Shown: positions 17,169 through 27,488, numbered from the stretch's first letter. The stretch: DNA of 64,000 nt from Bacillota bacterium (GCA_023392595.1 JAEVYU010000046.1:1-64000); one strand, 5' to 3'. Notes: generated by a model not told the origin, from the sequence alone. Numbers and translations: made by a program.

Positions 17169-17219
17169 TTTGTTTCCTCCCTTGTTTTTAGATAACCGCA
17201 TTTTGAATATGATACGGTA

Positions 17220-17235
17220 TTACCTTGAAAGGTAA
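17220..17235. promoter_or_regulatory. TTACCTT-N2-AAGGTAA inverted repeat before xylA
   Basis: A perfect 7-base inverted repeat with two central bases, about 52 bases upstream of the xylA start, in the 132-base xylB-xylA gap. It could be an operator for a separate xylA promoter, perhaps bound by the ROK regulator, or a small hairpin. Confidence 0.35.
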
Positions 17236-17300
17236 CCACCGGCATCAAACTGGTTTCCGATGATGATTCAATCGGGATAACGCTTTACGGATGGGTCCTA

Positions 17301-18794
17301 TCAACTGGATTCAAGCTGGTGTTTTAAGATCGCCTTCCAATTTTGATAGGCATCTTGATAGGCCGATTTTAAGGCTTCATTGGGCTCGATGGTCTTGACG
17401 GCCTGCAACCCGGTGAAGGTTTCCTGAAAATCTTTGAAAATACCGGCTCCAAGTCCCGCCCCCCTGGCAGCGCCCTGTGAACCATCGGTATTATAGAGTT
17501 TAACCTCGGCGCCGGTGATTGTGGCAAAGGCTTCACTGAAAATCGGACTTAGGAACATATTGGCATGGCCGGCTTTAACGGTCTGGATATTGATTCCCAT
17601 GTTTTCCATGATTTCAATACCGTAATTCAGGGCGAATACAATCCCTTCCTGGGAGGCCCGGAGAAGGTAAGAACGGTCATGAATGTTAAAATTGAGACCG
17701 TGAATGGAAGCGCCGATATTTTTGTTCTCGAGAGTTCGTTCGGCGCCGTTGCCGTAAGGAAGAATCGTCAAATTGTCACAGCCGACCGGAACCTTGGCCG
17801 CCAGTTGATTTGCTTCTTCGTAGGATAATCCTTCGGCCACGTTACTTTTCATCCAGCGGTTTAAAATACCGGTACCGTTTATGCACAGTAAAATACCATA
17901 CCGCGGAGCGGTTGCTTCATGATTGACATGGACAAAGGTATTCACGCGCGATTTGGAATCATAATTGGGTTTATCACCGACCCCATAGACAACGCCGCTG
18001 GTTCCGGCGGTCGCCGCCAGTTCACCGGGTTCCAAAACATTCAGTGAAAAAGCGTTATTGGGCTGATCGCCGGCCCGGTAGGCTATTTTAATCCCGGATT
18101 TCAGGCCCAATTCCTCAGCGGCTTGTGGGGTTAACTCGCCCTGGATCGAAAAGGTCGGAACCGGATCGGGAATCAGATCGGAGGAGATTCCGTAATAATC
18201 TAAAAGCATTTGGGCGAGTTGGCCATTTTGGAAATCCCAGAGGATGCCTTCGGATAATCCGGAGGGAGTGGTTTTAATCTCGCCGCTCATTTTCAGGGCG
18301 ATATAGTCGCCCGGAAGCATGGCCTTGTATATTTGCTTATAGATATCGGGTTCATTTTGCTGAACCCATTTTAATTTGGAGGCTGTGAAATTCCCCGGTG
18401 AATTCAGTAATTGGGATAAACACTTTTGAGAACCTAAATTTTTGAAGGCATCCTCGCCATTAGGTACAGCCCGGCTATCGCACCAGATAATGGCCGGTCT
18501 TAATGGTTTCCGCTCCTTGTCGACGATGACCAGTCCATGCATTTGGTAGGAAAGGCCAATCGCCTCCACATCCGATAAATCAATCTTACTGCTGCTTTTA
18601 ATCATTGCCGTGGTTGATTTTACATGTTGCCACCAGGTATCGGGGTGTTGCTCGGCCCATCCAGGCTTGGGCGCCATGATCTCCATTTCCGTTTGAGGAG
18701 AAGTCGCCGAAGCGATAACCTTACCGGTGACAGAATCCATTAATGTGGCTTTGATGGAGGAACTGCCGATGTCGAATCCTAATAAATATCCCAT
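17301..18794 (-). CDS. xylB: Xylulokinase (FGGY family)
   Basis: 497 residues. The phosphate-binding FDIGSSSIKA is at 7-16, SYQMHGLVIVD at 82-92 matches the xylulokinase QMHG signature that closes on the sugar, and the catalytic base is probably Asp243 in AGDQPNNAF. It phosphorylates D-xylulose to xylulose-5-phosphate for the pentose phosphate pathway. It starts 22 bases after the ROK regulator and precedes xylA, so all three are likely cotranscribed. Confidence 0.88.
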   Translation of the reverse strand: MGYLLGFDIGSSSIKATLMDSVTGKVIASATSPQTEMEIMAPKPGWAEQHPDTWWQHVKSTTAMIKSSSKIDLSDVEAIGLSYQMHGLVIVDKERKPLRPAIIWCDSRAVPNGEDAFKNLGSQKCLSQLLNSPGNFTASKLKWVQQNEPDIYKQIYKAMLPGDYIALKMSGEIKTTPSGLSEGILWDFQNGQLAQMLLDYYGISSDLIPDPVPTFSIQGELTPQAAEELGLKSGIKIAYRAGDQPNNAFSLNVLEPGELAATAGTSGVVYGVGDKPNYDSKSRVNTFVHVNHEATAPRYGILLCINGTGILNRWMKSNVAEGLSYEEANQLAAKVPVGCDNLTILPYGNGAERTLENKNIGASIHGLNFNIHDRSYLLRASQEGIVFALNYGIEIMENMGINIQTVKAGHANMFLSPIFSEAFATITGAEVKLYNTDGSQGAARGAGLGAGIFKDFQETFTGLQAVKTIEPNEALKSAYQDAYQNWKAILKHQLESS

Positions 18795-18816
18795 AGAGTC
18801 AACTCCTTTATTTAAA

Positions 18817-19971
18817 TTATTGATTAAAAACGATTTCCATGGCCTGGCTTGCTACACCCAAAGCAGTAGCGCGGTTCTTCAACTTGGAAAATTCCAAAAC
18901 AAAATTACTGAAAGTTTTGTCCAGGCTACAATCTTTAATTTGTTTGATTAATTTATGACTAATGATTTCGTTGATTTCGCCCAATTCACCCCCGATGACG
19001 ACCATTTCGGGATTTAATCCGTTGATCAAATTGGCAATGCCGATCCCCAAATATTTTATAGTGGAATCTAATACTTCAATGGCCGGAGCATCTTTTTGGA
19101 TGACCCGGCTTAAGAATTCTTCAAAAGATTGTATTGGATAAGAGGGATTTTGATGATTATACCTTTGAAGAGCGGCGTCATTGGAAGCATAGGCCTCCCA
19201 ACACCCTTGATTGCCGCATCTGCATAGTAACCCATCGGGTTCCACCGTCATATGGCCGAATTCTCCGGCCCGGTTTGAATGCCCGGTATAAAGCCGGTCA
19301 TTGAGTATCAACCCGCATCCGATTCCCACACCGATGGAAACATAAAGCAGATTTGCAACCCGGGTAGCCGTTCCGTAAAAATGTTCGCCGATTGCCGCGG
19401 CATTCGCTTCATTCTCGATGAAAATTAATTTTTTGGTATTCAGCAATTGCCGTAGATTAACATTTTTCCACCCTAAATTAGGGGCTAATTCAACGATTCC
19501 GGAAGAGTTTTGTACAATTCCCGGAATTCCGATTCCGATACCGCCGATTTTTTCAGAGGCGATGTTGTTCCGGAGGATGATTTCATCGATGGTTTTATTT
19601 AAAAGATCAATGATATACAACTCATCACTACTGCTTAAGGATATTTCCCCAGTGTTGATCACGGCTCCCACAGAGTTAACCAATACCCAGACTAATTTAT
19701 CAACCAACAAATTGACACCAATAATATAGAAAGCCTCGGGATTCAATTGGTATAAAGCGGATTTGCGACCGCCCGTAGATTTGGCGATTCCACACTGGAT
19801 AATTCGATTCTCCACCATTAATTCGTTTACGAATGTAGTTACCGTTGTTGAGCTTAAACCGAGAGTGGTTGCTATTTCCGCTTTCGATAGTGATGGTTTT
19901 TTGAATATTAATTCCAGAATGGATTTTTTGTTATTGACCCGCATTAATTCCTGGTTAATCGCTTTTTTCAT
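18817..19971 (-). CDS. ROK-family transcriptional regulator (XylR-like)
   Basis: 384 residues. An N-terminal winged helix-turn-helix (SKAEIATTLGLSSTTVTTF, 29-47) is followed by a ROK sugar-kinase fold with ENEANAAAIGE (186-196) and the zinc motif formed by His240 and CRCGNQGC (Cys250, 252, 257). This layout is that of NagC/Mlc/XylR repressors. As the first gene of the operon with xylB and xylA it most likely represses it until xylose is present. A sigma-H-type promoter and a TGAAAAATTTTCA palindrome lie upstream. Confidence 0.9.
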   Translation of the reverse strand: MKKAINQELMRVNNKKSILELIFKKPSLSKAEIATTLGLSSTTVTTFVNELMVENRIIQCGIAKSTGGRKSALYQLNPEAFYIIGVNLLVDKLVWVLVNSVGAVINTGEISLSSSDELYIIDLLNKTIDEIILRNNIASEKIGGIGIGIPGIVQNSSGIVELAPNLGWKNVNLRQLLNTKKLIFIENEANAAAIGEHFYGTATRVANLLYVSIGVGIGCGLILNDRLYTGHSNRAGEFGHMTVEPDGLLCRCGNQGCWEAYASNDAALQRYNHQNPSYPIQSFEEFLSRVIQKDAPAIEVLDSTIKYLGIGIANLINGLNPEMVVIGGELGEINEIISHKLIKQIKDCSLDKTFSNFVLEFSKLKNRATALGVASQAMEIVFNQ

Positions 19972-19989
19972 GATTATCCCTTATCAAGA

Positions 19990-20002
19990 TGAAAAATTTT
20001 CA
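19990..20002. promoter_or_regulatory. TGAAAAATTTTCA inverted repeat near the ROK start
   Basis: A 13-base version of the palindrome found before the LacI gene and the ABC operon, here 19 bases upstream of the ROK start codon and downstream of its predicted promoter. A repressor bound here would act as a roadblock. The remaining 20003-20350 spacer is AT-rich, holds a TGCTGA/TCAGCA hairpin, and contains no credible gene. Confidence 0.35.
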
Positions 20003-20085
20003 CATAAAGCCGGTGAAGTTTAGGCGAAATGATACTCTGTATCAAAAACACTTTTTAAAAGTATTTTTAAAAGTTGATATAAAAT

Positions 20086-20112
20086 ATTCACCATCCGGGG
20101 GGGAATTCCTGC
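20086..20112 (-). promoter_or_regulatory. Sigma-H-type promoter for the ROK-xylB-xylA operon
   Basis: On the minus strand GCAGGAATT (20112-20104), 14 bases including seven C residues, then GAAT (20089-20086). Good match to RNAGGAWWW-N11-RNNGAATWW. About 115 bases upstream of the ROK start. Confidence 0.55.
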
Positions 20113-20356
20113 TGAAAAAAATAATTCCCTCAGCAATGGCTGGCTGGAATAAAAATCCAAACCATCAAAAAAATAATGTTTCATTTCATAATATATTACC
20201 AAATTATACTTGCAACCCAGCTAAAAGAATGATAATTTTAATAAAAGACGTATTAAATCAAGTTGATGTTTTTGGTTGGAATAATTTTTTTAGATAGAAC
20301 GATGCATATTAGGCGATGATTTGTTTTTAAAATTGATGGCTCCGGAGGATAATTAA

Positions 20357-21871
20357 TTGATACAACCGAGATTTCGCAAAGATATTATGAAGCGGTTTGA
20401 GTTTTCTTTTCGAAAAAAAGTGATTTTTCGCTTTTTATGGATTATTGTTTTGATGAGTGGAGTCAGTATTTTTTCTTATATTACGTTAAAAGGTTTTATC
20501 AGTGACCTCGATCGCATGATTGAAAGCGTTATTGTCGCCAATAGAATTTCAAACTCGGTTACGGAAATATCGCAAAACCTTGAAAAATACATATTCAATA
20601 ATATTGACACCGAGCAGAGATGCCTGAAACTTTTGAATCAGGGTGAGGCGGATATATTATTTTTAAAAAGATATATTCAAGATCCAACCGGCATAAATGA
20701 TATGGATTCCATTGAGAGATTATTCAGCGCTTTTCAAGAAAATTATCATGCCACAATGAACGCTGTCCGTGATAAAAATTTGACGGCTACGGTAGGTTCT
20801 TTAGACGAAACCAAAAAAGTAGGTCAATTTGTTAACCAGCATGTTCAAGCGCTTATTATGGCTGAATTGGATTACAACACCGCAGTTAAAGCCGGATTAA
20901 ACCGCGAAGTTGCAACAATTGGCTGGGTATTACTGTTTATTTTAATGATTATCAGTATTTTGTGCATTTTTTTCGCTTTGAAATTCGCCAACAGGATTAT
21001 CGGTCTGATTGATGGTATTGTTCGGCAATTATCCAATAGTACCCATGAGGTGACTGCGGCTTCCAAACAATTGGCCGCTTCGAATCAACAATTATCGCAG
21101 ACTAGCGCCGAGCAAGCATCTGCCATTGAGGAAACTTCTTCTATTTTACAGGAATCCGCATCGATGTTTAGTCAAAATGTCACTCATACAAAGCAAACGG
21201 TTCAGCTAACGGAAATGACAAAGAAATCTGCGGATAAAGGCAACGATGAAATGAAAGAAATGATGGACTCGATCCAAGAGATGAAGAATTCGAGCACTCA
21301 AATCGCTAAAATCATTAAAATAATCGATGATATTGCTTTCCAAACAAACATTTTAGCCCTTAATGCAGCTATTGAGGCGGCTCGTGCCGGGGAAGCCGGT
21401 TCAGGCTTTGCGGTAGTGGCGGAAGAAGTCCGAAATTTAGCTGGACGAAGCACTCAGGCAGCTAAGGATACCGCCGGGATTATTCAAATGAACATCGAAT
21501 TATCAAGTAAAGGTGTTTCGGTTGCCGAGAGAGTCAGAATAGCCTTAACTGAAATAACTGCAAATGCTGAAAAGGTCAATAAAATAATTAATGAAATTTC
21601 TGCTGCCAGTGAGGAACAGTTGCAAGGAATCGACCAGATAACTAAAACAATGAGCCAGATGGAAGTCAATACGCAACAGACAGCCCAAAATGCTGAGGAA
21701 AGCGCATCCATAGCCGAGGAATTGAGCTCTCAAGCAGAAAGTATAAAATTAATCGTTCAAAAACTTTCGGAAATCATCCGTGGTGTAAAGGGTAAAGGAG
21801 AGGAAAAAATTGATTATCAAAAAGAATCTCAATATAGGAAAGATGATTTGGACCCCTCCCTTCCGTCATGA
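20357..21871 (+). CDS. Methyl-accepting chemotaxis protein
   Basis: 504 residues. A membrane segment at about 23-45, a helical ligand domain of the four-helix-bundle type to about 190, a second segment near 193-215, then a cytoplasmic coiled coil with the conserved hairpin tip IAFQTNILALNAAIEAARAG (about 324-343). No clear HAMP is present between the second membrane segment and the signalling coil. The start is TTG 20357 with GGAGG eight bases upstream; an ATG at 20387 lacks one. It is divergent from the xyl operon, so it may sense a sugar, but this is only positional. Confidence 0.9.
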   Translation: MIQPRFRKDIMKRFEFSFRKKVIFRFLWIIVLMSGVSIFSYITLKGFISDLDRMIESVIVANRISNSVTEISQNLEKYIFNNIDTEQRCLKLLNQGEADILFLKRYIQDPTGINDMDSIERLFSAFQENYHATMNAVRDKNLTATVGSLDETKKVGQFVNQHVQALIMAELDYNTAVKAGLNREVATIGWVLLFILMIISILCIFFALKFANRIIGLIDGIVRQLSNSTHEVTAASKQLAASNQQLSQTSAEQASAIEETSSILQESASMFSQNVTHTKQTVQLTEMTKKSADKGNDEMKEMMDSIQEMKNSSTQIAKIIKIIDDIAFQTNILALNAAIEAARAGEAGSGFAVVAEEVRNLAGRSTQAAKDTAGIIQMNIELSSKGVSVAERVRIALTEITANAEKVNKIINEISAASEEQLQGIDQITKTMSQMEVNTQQTAQNAEESASIAEELSSQAESIKLIVQKLSEIIRGVKGKGEEKIDYQKESQYRKDDLDPSLPS

Positions 21872-22041
21872 ATGCCGGGTTTTTACCGGATAAAAGAAGC
21901 AAGTGATCGCGTTTCATAATATCAAATTGATTGAATTCGATAATGATGATACAACAATTATCAGTGGGCTGTGGAAAAGTATTTGCGCCAGCCCCTTTTT
22001 AATTGCATCGTAAAAATGGATACCCCACTTTTTGGCGGAAT

Positions 22042-22070
22042 TTGAATTGGTTATACAAAAAATGTATAGA
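22042..22070 (+). promoter_or_regulatory. Sigma-A-type promoter for the MFS gene
   Basis: TTGAAT (22042-22047), a 17-base spacer, then TATAGA (22065-22070), about 50 bases before the TTG start at 22123. Confidence 0.5.
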
Positions 22071-22122
22071 CAGAATAAATACTTGCCAGTAAAATGATTT
22101 TAGATAACGCTGGAGGTGTACT

Positions 22123-23343
22123 TTGTTTTCATTACTTTTTCAAACAACACGCAAAGTACGGCACAACTTTAAATGCGATTTGGCTGCGGCGATCTTTTTT
22201 GGTCTGTTTTACGGCGGCTTAAACGCTTTTATATTAATACAGGCCAGACGTATCGGGGCTACCACATTTGAAGTCGGTCTGCTTGCGGCTTTACCCAGCG
22301 TTTGGTTAATGCTCTCTCCAATTTGGGCGAAGATGTTTGACAAGGAGAACCCATTCAAAATGGTTTTTTTGGCCGACGGCGCCAGCCGCGCCATGATCTT
22401 GCTTTTACTAATTAGCGCTACTGCCCATTGGTATCTGGCGTTTTTTGCTCTCCATTATTTTTTTGGTTCCATCAGTGCGACAGTCTATGGCAATGCGATG
22501 CGGAAGGCTTATCCGGCTGAAATACGGGGAACATTAATGGGATGGGTCCGGGTGGGATCGGCGCTGGCTCAAGTTGTTTCTATTATTGTAACCGGTATGC
22601 TGATGCCAAAGTGGGGCGTGGGTTTTCTATTCCCTTTTCTGGCTTTATTCGGAATCGCTTCCGCCGTTACTTTCAGGGGAATCCGGCCGGCGATTCCCGA
22701 TCAACCCCGCGCCTCGGGCCCCAAAATTTCTGCTTGGACCATTTTTAAATCGGATCACCATTACCGCCGGTTTATTTTGGCTCTATTCCTATTTGGATTA
22801 GCTACGGCAACCTCTTTACCGGCTTATCCCCTTTTTCAGGTTGACACTTTGAAAGTAAGCGATGGTTTTATTTCGACTTTTTCAGCGATTATCTATTGTT
22901 CTTCGCTTATATTTTATTATTTGGGCGGTTATCTAATCGATCGGTATTCTCCCCTTAAAGTGATGATGGGCGTCTTTTTGGTGAATATCGGCGTTCCCCT
23001 GATGTATTGTTTCGTGAATACCCAGTGGCCTTTATTATTCGTTGGTTTACTGCAGGGGATAGTCAATGCCGGTCTCGATTTGGTTACCCTAAATTGCGTA
23101 CTATGTATGGCCGGTCAAGGAGAAATTAATTCATATATGGCTGTAAACGTTTATTTACAGGGACTTAGAGGTACTTTGGGTCCGCTGATCGCTCCACTGT
23201 TTATCCATTTTTTGGGTTACAATGGTCTTTTTATTGTGGTGCTGGGGCTTAATTTGATTGCGGTTTGGCAATTGTTTCCTTTGGTGAGGAACAATTGTGT
23301 AAACTTGGATCGTAAAAAAATTACATTATCTGGGACAAAATAA
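22123..23343 (+). CDS. Major facilitator superfamily transporter
   Basis: 406 residues with about twelve membrane segments in two halves, a charged central loop near residues 190-215, and a DRYSPLKVMMG loop in the second half resembling the MFS DRxGR signature. The start is TTG 22123, preceded by GGAGGTG. No substrate-specific motif seen. It ends four bases before the YgiQ gene, so the two are cotranscribed. Confidence 0.82.
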   Translation: MFSLLFQTTRKVRHNFKCDLAAAIFFGLFYGGLNAFILIQARRIGATTFEVGLLAALPSVWLMLSPIWAKMFDKENPFKMVFLADGASRAMILLLLISATAHWYLAFFALHYFFGSISATVYGNAMRKAYPAEIRGTLMGWVRVGSALAQVVSIIVTGMLMPKWGVGFLFPFLALFGIASAVTFRGIRPAIPDQPRASGPKISAWTIFKSDHHYRRFILALFLFGLATATSLPAYPLFQVDTLKVSDGFISTFSAIIYCSSLIFYYLGGYLIDRYSPLKVMMGVFLVNIGVPLMYCFVNTQWPLLFVGLLQGIVNAGLDLVTLNCVLCMAGQGEINSYMAVNVYLQGLRGTLGPLIAPLFIHFLGYNGLFIVVLGLNLIAVWQLFPLVRNNCVNLDRKKITLSGTK

Positions 23344-23347
23344 ACTT

Positions 23348-25207
23348 ATGCGAAATTCTAACTTTTTACCCATTACAAAAGAAGACATGGCGGAGCGGGG
23401 CTGGAACGAACTGGATTTCGTATTGATCAGCGGCGAAGCGTATGTCGATCATCCTAGTTTTGGAGTGGCTATTATCAGCCGGGTATTGGAACATGAAGGA
23501 TACCGCGTCGGTATTATCGCTCAGCCCGACTGGAGGGATAGTTCAAGTTTTAAGGTATTGGGCCGGCCTAAATTAGCCTTTTTGATTTCCTCCGGGGTCA
23601 TTGATTCCATGGTGAATCATTATACAGCCAGTAAGAAGCCAAGAAGTGAGGATGTTTATTCCCCGGGGGGACGGGCCGGTTTGCGACCGGACCGGGCGGT
23701 TATTGTTTATGCCAATCGCGCCAAAGAAGCCTTTAAAAATGTTCCGGTTATACTCGGGGGAATCGAAGCCAGTTTACGACGTTTTGCCCATTATGATTAC
23801 TGGGATGATTCGGTTAGACGTTCGATTTTGGTTGATTCCAAGGCCGATATTTTAATTTACGGAATGGGCGAAAAACCCATTTTGGAAATAGCCGCCAGGT
23901 TAACCCGGGGCGAAGACATCAACCAAATCGCTGATATTCGGGGAACTGCGGTGTTGAAATCTCTGCCCAAGGATATTAAACCAAATCTTGGACCCAATAG
24001 TATAATTGTTCCGTCTTTTGAAGATGTCAGATCCGATAAGGTAAAGTATGCGGAGGCTTTTCGCCTTCAATATCAGGAGCAGGACCCAATCCGTGGCAAA
24101 ACACTTTTACAACTTCACGGCGACCGCTATTTAGTTCAAAATCCACCGGCTTTTCCCCTGTCGGAAACGGAGATGGACCAGATTTATGCTTTGCCGTATC
24201 AGCGCACTTACCATCCAATGTATAAGTCTGCCGGGGGAGTACCCGCTATACAAGAAGTGGCATTCAGTATCACGAGCCACCGGGGATGTTTCGGGGGTTG
24301 TTCCTTCTGCGCCCTGACTTTTCATCAAGGAAGGATGATTCAAAAACGCAGTCAATCCTCGATCGTTAATGAGGCTAAAAAATTAGTATGGGCTGAAAAT
24401 TTTAAGGGATATATTCACGATGTGGGCGGACCAACTGCCAATTTTCGTAATCCTTCCTGCCATATTCAAAAGGAAAAGGGTGTATGCAAAGATAAACAAT
24501 GCATGGAAAATGGCGGGTGTAAAAATTTAGAGGTCGATCACCGGGAATATCTGCAATTATTAAGAAAGCTTCGGGAGATTCCTGAAATCAAAAAGGTATT
24601 TATCCGTTCCGGAATTCGCTTCGATTATTTGATGCTGGATAAAAATGACGAATTTTTTGAGGAACTTTGCGAACACCATGTCAGCGGGCAACTAAAAGTT
24701 GCCCCAGAACATGTAGTGGACCGGGTATTGCAAAAAATGGGCAAACCCAGTCGACGGGTTTATGATCAATTTGTAAAGAAATTTAAGGCAATCAATGAAA
24801 AACTCGGTAAAGAACAATATTTGGTCCCGTATTTAATATCCAGCCATCCCGGGAGTGATTTGGGGGCGGCGATAGAATTAGCCGAGTATTTAAGGGACAA
24901 CCATTATACTCCGGAACAGGTACAGGATTTTTACCCGACACCCGGCAGTCTTTCAACATGTATGTATTATACAGAATTGGATCCCCGCGATATGGAAACT
25001 GTTTATGTCCCCAAGACGTCAAAGGAAAAAGCGATGCAGCGGGCATTGCTTCAGTACCGGCGTCCCCAGAATTATAAATTGGTATATGAAGCCTTAACGA
25101 AAGCGGGGCGGGAAGATTTAATCGGCTATGGTCCGGGGTGCCTGATTCGTCCCGGAACTGTGCGCCGGAGCGCCCGAAGGAATCATAATCGGGCTCCTAA
25201 AATATGA
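23348..25207 (+). CDS. YgiQ-family radical SAM protein
   Basis: 619 residues. The N-terminal part has a B12-binding-like fold (SGEAYVDHPSFGVAIISRVLE) and the radical SAM cluster is CFGGCSFC with Cys314, Cys318 and Cys321. VAPEHVVDRVLQKMGKPS and the YPTPGSLSTCMYYT segment are characteristic of the UPF0313/YgiQ family. The reaction is not established for the family. The 3' end overlaps the convergent amidase-domain gene by 25 bases. Confidence 0.92.
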   Translation: MRNSNFLPITKEDMAERGWNELDFVLISGEAYVDHPSFGVAIISRVLEHEGYRVGIIAQPDWRDSSSFKVLGRPKLAFLISSGVIDSMVNHYTASKKPRSEDVYSPGGRAGLRPDRAVIVYANRAKEAFKNVPVILGGIEASLRRFAHYDYWDDSVRRSILVDSKADILIYGMGEKPILEIAARLTRGEDINQIADIRGTAVLKSLPKDIKPNLGPNSIIVPSFEDVRSDKVKYAEAFRLQYQEQDPIRGKTLLQLHGDRYLVQNPPAFPLSETEMDQIYALPYQRTYHPMYKSAGGVPAIQEVAFSITSHRGCFGGCSFCALTFHQGRMIQKRSQSSIVNEAKKLVWAENFKGYIHDVGGPTANFRNPSCHIQKEKGVCKDKQCMENGGCKNLEVDHREYLQLLRKLREIPEIKKVFIRSGIRFDYLMLDKNDEFFEELCEHHVSGQLKVAPEHVVDRVLQKMGKPSRRVYDQFVKKFKAINEKLGKEQYLVPYLISSHPGSDLGAAIELAEYLRDNHYTPEQVQDFYPTPGSLSTCMYYTELDPRDMETVYVPKTSKEKAMQRALLQYRRPQNYKLVYEALTKAGREDLIGYGPGCLIRPGTVRRSARRNHNRAPKI

Positions 25208-25686
25208 ATACATCGCGCGCTAACCCATTGGTAAGTTGAAAGCTTGCGGTTTAAAAAATCAGGAGTATGGACGGATACCGATATGTTTTCGGGAGTAATC
25301 GGCAGTGTTATTTGGGTCACTACCAAGGAATGGTTGAAGTGCGGTTTGTTTCCAAACCAAATTTGAATAATATCGCCCGGTTGAATCTGGGTTAACTGAA
25401 CCTCCTGAGCAAAAGGGCCCCGATTTTGGTTTTGAATCAAAAATTGATGCAGGAAATCAACCCCCGTCCATGATGGGGATTTTTGATTAGCGTTTATATA
25501 ATACCAGCCATTGACCGAATCATAGTTCATGATGGGAGCACCGCTGAAAATAACCTGGGAAGCGAAGTTTGTACAATCGCCCCCGAGATTGGTATAATCA
25601 TAAAATCTCGGATTTTTTCGTAGTGCCCAGGTGGTGGCGTACTTAACCGCTGCTTCCCGGTTATAGGGCTTTGTTATCAAATTCAT
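25183..25686 (-). CDS. Amidase-domain protein (Amidase_6 type)
   Basis: 167 residues. YNREAAVKYATTWALRKNP followed by YDYTNLGGDCTNFASQ is the signature of the putative amidase domain found in clostridial and Bacillus proteins. The likely catalytic pair is Cys38 and His119 (FNHSLVV), as in NlpC/CHAP-like papain folds. No signal peptide, which is unusual if it acts on cell wall. The 3' end overlaps ygiQ tail to tail. A TATAAT-like box lies about 18 bases before the start codon. Confidence 0.82.
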   Translation of the reverse strand: MNLITKPYNREAAVKYATTWALRKNPRFYDYTNLGGDCTNFASQVIFSGAPIMNYDSVNGWYYINANQKSPSWTGVDFLHQFLIQNQNRGPFAQEVQLTQIQPGDIIQIWFGNKPHFNHSLVVTQITLPITPENISVSVHTPDFLNRKLSTYQWVSARCIHILGARL

Positions 25687-25923
25687 GAAATTTCACCGCC
25701 TTTGACATTATATCGTTTTCAATTGATTTTGGTGCTATGGAAACAATTTTCAGCCGTGAAAAGCAGGAGCATTTGAAAAAAAGACTAAAGATTATAGGAA
25801 GCCCGGCCGATTTCGGATTAGGTGTCGGTTAATCCAAATAGCAACGGTCATGCGTTCGCATACTTTTGACAAAGAAATGCAATCCTTATTTTGTTTTATG
25901 ACTATTAAACACTTGGAGCCTCT

Positions 25924-27243
25924 ATGAAACCCAAATTTTTGGCAAGAATCTTCGTAATTTTAATTTTTGTGCTTTGTATCGGAATACCCCAAATTTGGGG
26001 TGAAACCAAGCCTGCGTTTGTGATATTTACCTATGGATTTTGGGGGAGTTTAGACCGCCTTCCCTCTACGGATCCATCATGGCTTGAACAGTCTCCTTAC
26101 CCCCATATACGGAAAAGACAAGATGTTTCATTTTTAACCGGTCCCGATTACCGTCCAATTCCCCAAGCCATGCTGGCAACGGGTGAAGGACCATCCGTTT
26201 CTAAATACTTTTTTTGTTCCTATTACCAATTGGAACATGAAATGGCTTATTGGGCCAAACGGATAAATCATCTCAACCGGAGAGAACGTATCAAAATTTT
26301 TGATAATTGGCAGGTTCTCCAGGAACAATTCGCTAAAGGGAATCGCCAACCGCTGGCGGATATCAATGTGATTTATTTAAAGTATGATTGGCGCCTGGAT
26401 TTGCCGCAAGTCGAGCGGGATTATGTTGAGCCTTTGGTGGAGTTCATCGACCGGAATTGGCCTGGCGCGGAACTCCACTGGATCGGCCATAGTTTGGGAG
26501 GAATTGTCGGACGGTACACTGTGTCGCGTCATCCCAGGCGTTTTACTTCCTTAGTCTCCATTGGCGGCCCTCAGTATGGGATTTATGAGATTGGAATGCA
26601 GTGCCGGGGCGAACGGGTTACTTACAACGGAAGGTGGGATTTGGAAAACGCGCAGGAATTTGGCTTACAGGTTGCAGAGAAGTTTTTTTTCCGTACCCAT
26701 ACCGTGAAATTGGGCGCGCTTTATCCAAAAACCGCGGCCGAATTTATCAGCCGTTATTTGCCCATGATGAAATGGATGGACCCGGAAACTGCCAATTTAA
26801 GTGATGGTTTTGGTACCATGCCGAAATTACAGGAAGCGGTTCCTCATGCAATTTCAATTTATGCTTTGGGTTTTGGCAGTTATGATTTGCAGGGCAATTA
26901 CCATCCGGCGCTTCCGGACCGTTACGGGGTTGGCCCTGGTTTACTTCCGGGTAAAGATTCTCCGCCCGAATACGCCTTAACCGGTGATGGGAGGGTCGAC
27001 CCGGTAAGCGCCGTTGGTCCTTTTAAAAATGCGCTATGTATCGGTAAAGATTACTCTCATGGCAGCATGATGTGGTCCCCGATGATCCTGACCTTTTTAC
27101 TTGACCGCTATTATTATCAGGGCACAATGAGCCCCGGCGATCTTTGGCTGGCGATGAAAAGGATGAAAGTGCCGTTTATTGAAAGGAAAAAACGTATTCA
27201 GTGGGTTATAAATGGAAGAAAAATGTGGGACGCGGGAAATTAG
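25924..27243 (+). CDS. Exported lipase/esterase-like alpha/beta hydrolase (439 aa)
   Basis: Residues 1-26 are a signal peptide ending PQIWG. The mature protein has an alpha/beta hydrolase core with nucleophile elbow GHSLGG (188-193, Ser190) after a long N-terminal segment, then SIGGPQYG. This arrangement resembles lecithin:cholesterol acyltransferase/PGAP1-type lipases. A GDGRVDPVSAVGP segment may hold the acid, and HGSMMWSP the His. Single gene; the substrate is presumably a lipid or ester outside the cytoplasm. Confidence 0.75.
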   Translation: MKPKFLARIFVILIFVLCIGIPQIWGETKPAFVIFTYGFWGSLDRLPSTDPSWLEQSPYPHIRKRQDVSFLTGPDYRPIPQAMLATGEGPSVSKYFFCSYYQLEHEMAYWAKRINHLNRRERIKIFDNWQVLQEQFAKGNRQPLADINVIYLKYDWRLDLPQVERDYVEPLVEFIDRNWPGAELHWIGHSLGGIVGRYTVSRHPRRFTSLVSIGGPQYGIYEIGMQCRGERVTYNGRWDLENAQEFGLQVAEKFFFRTHTVKLGALYPKTAAEFISRYLPMMKWMDPETANLSDGFGTMPKLQEAVPHAISIYALGFGSYDLQGNYHPALPDRYGVGPGLLPGKDSPPEYALTGDGRVDPVSAVGPFKNALCIGKDYSHGSMMWSPMILTFLLDRYYYQGTMSPGDLWLAMKRMKVPFIERKKRIQWVINGRKMWDAGN

Positions 27244-27430
27244 CTTTGAAGTAAAACTTTTGCAGAGTGATGGTTTTGAAAGGCGGTGAAAACCAGTTGT
27301 GGATTCGGCCGCTGAAAATGTTTATGGAATCATTCGTAATGGAAAAAATGGAAATCCACGCTTTGAATATATAGGCTAAAAACAGAAAGTTTTTAAACTC
27401 CTGTTATAGACTATTTTTAGGCTATTTCAC

Positions 27431-27488
27431 GCAAAGGCCGCAGAAAAATGGAAAAAGCAAATTTCCAAATTTTGCGGCTTTGTTTGAA
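27431..27488. other. Long inverted repeat in the lipase / 27756 spacer
   Basis: GCAAAGGCCGCAGAAAA pairs imperfectly with TTTTGCGGCTTTG about 30 bases later. It may end the converging lipase and small-protein transcripts. The remainder of 27244-27540 holds no gene I can support. Confidence 0.35.

Noticed and set aside
19989..20297. 102-codon frame between ROK and MCP genes
   Set aside because: AT-driven frame covering the predicted ROK promoter; no ribosome binding site or recognisable protein features.
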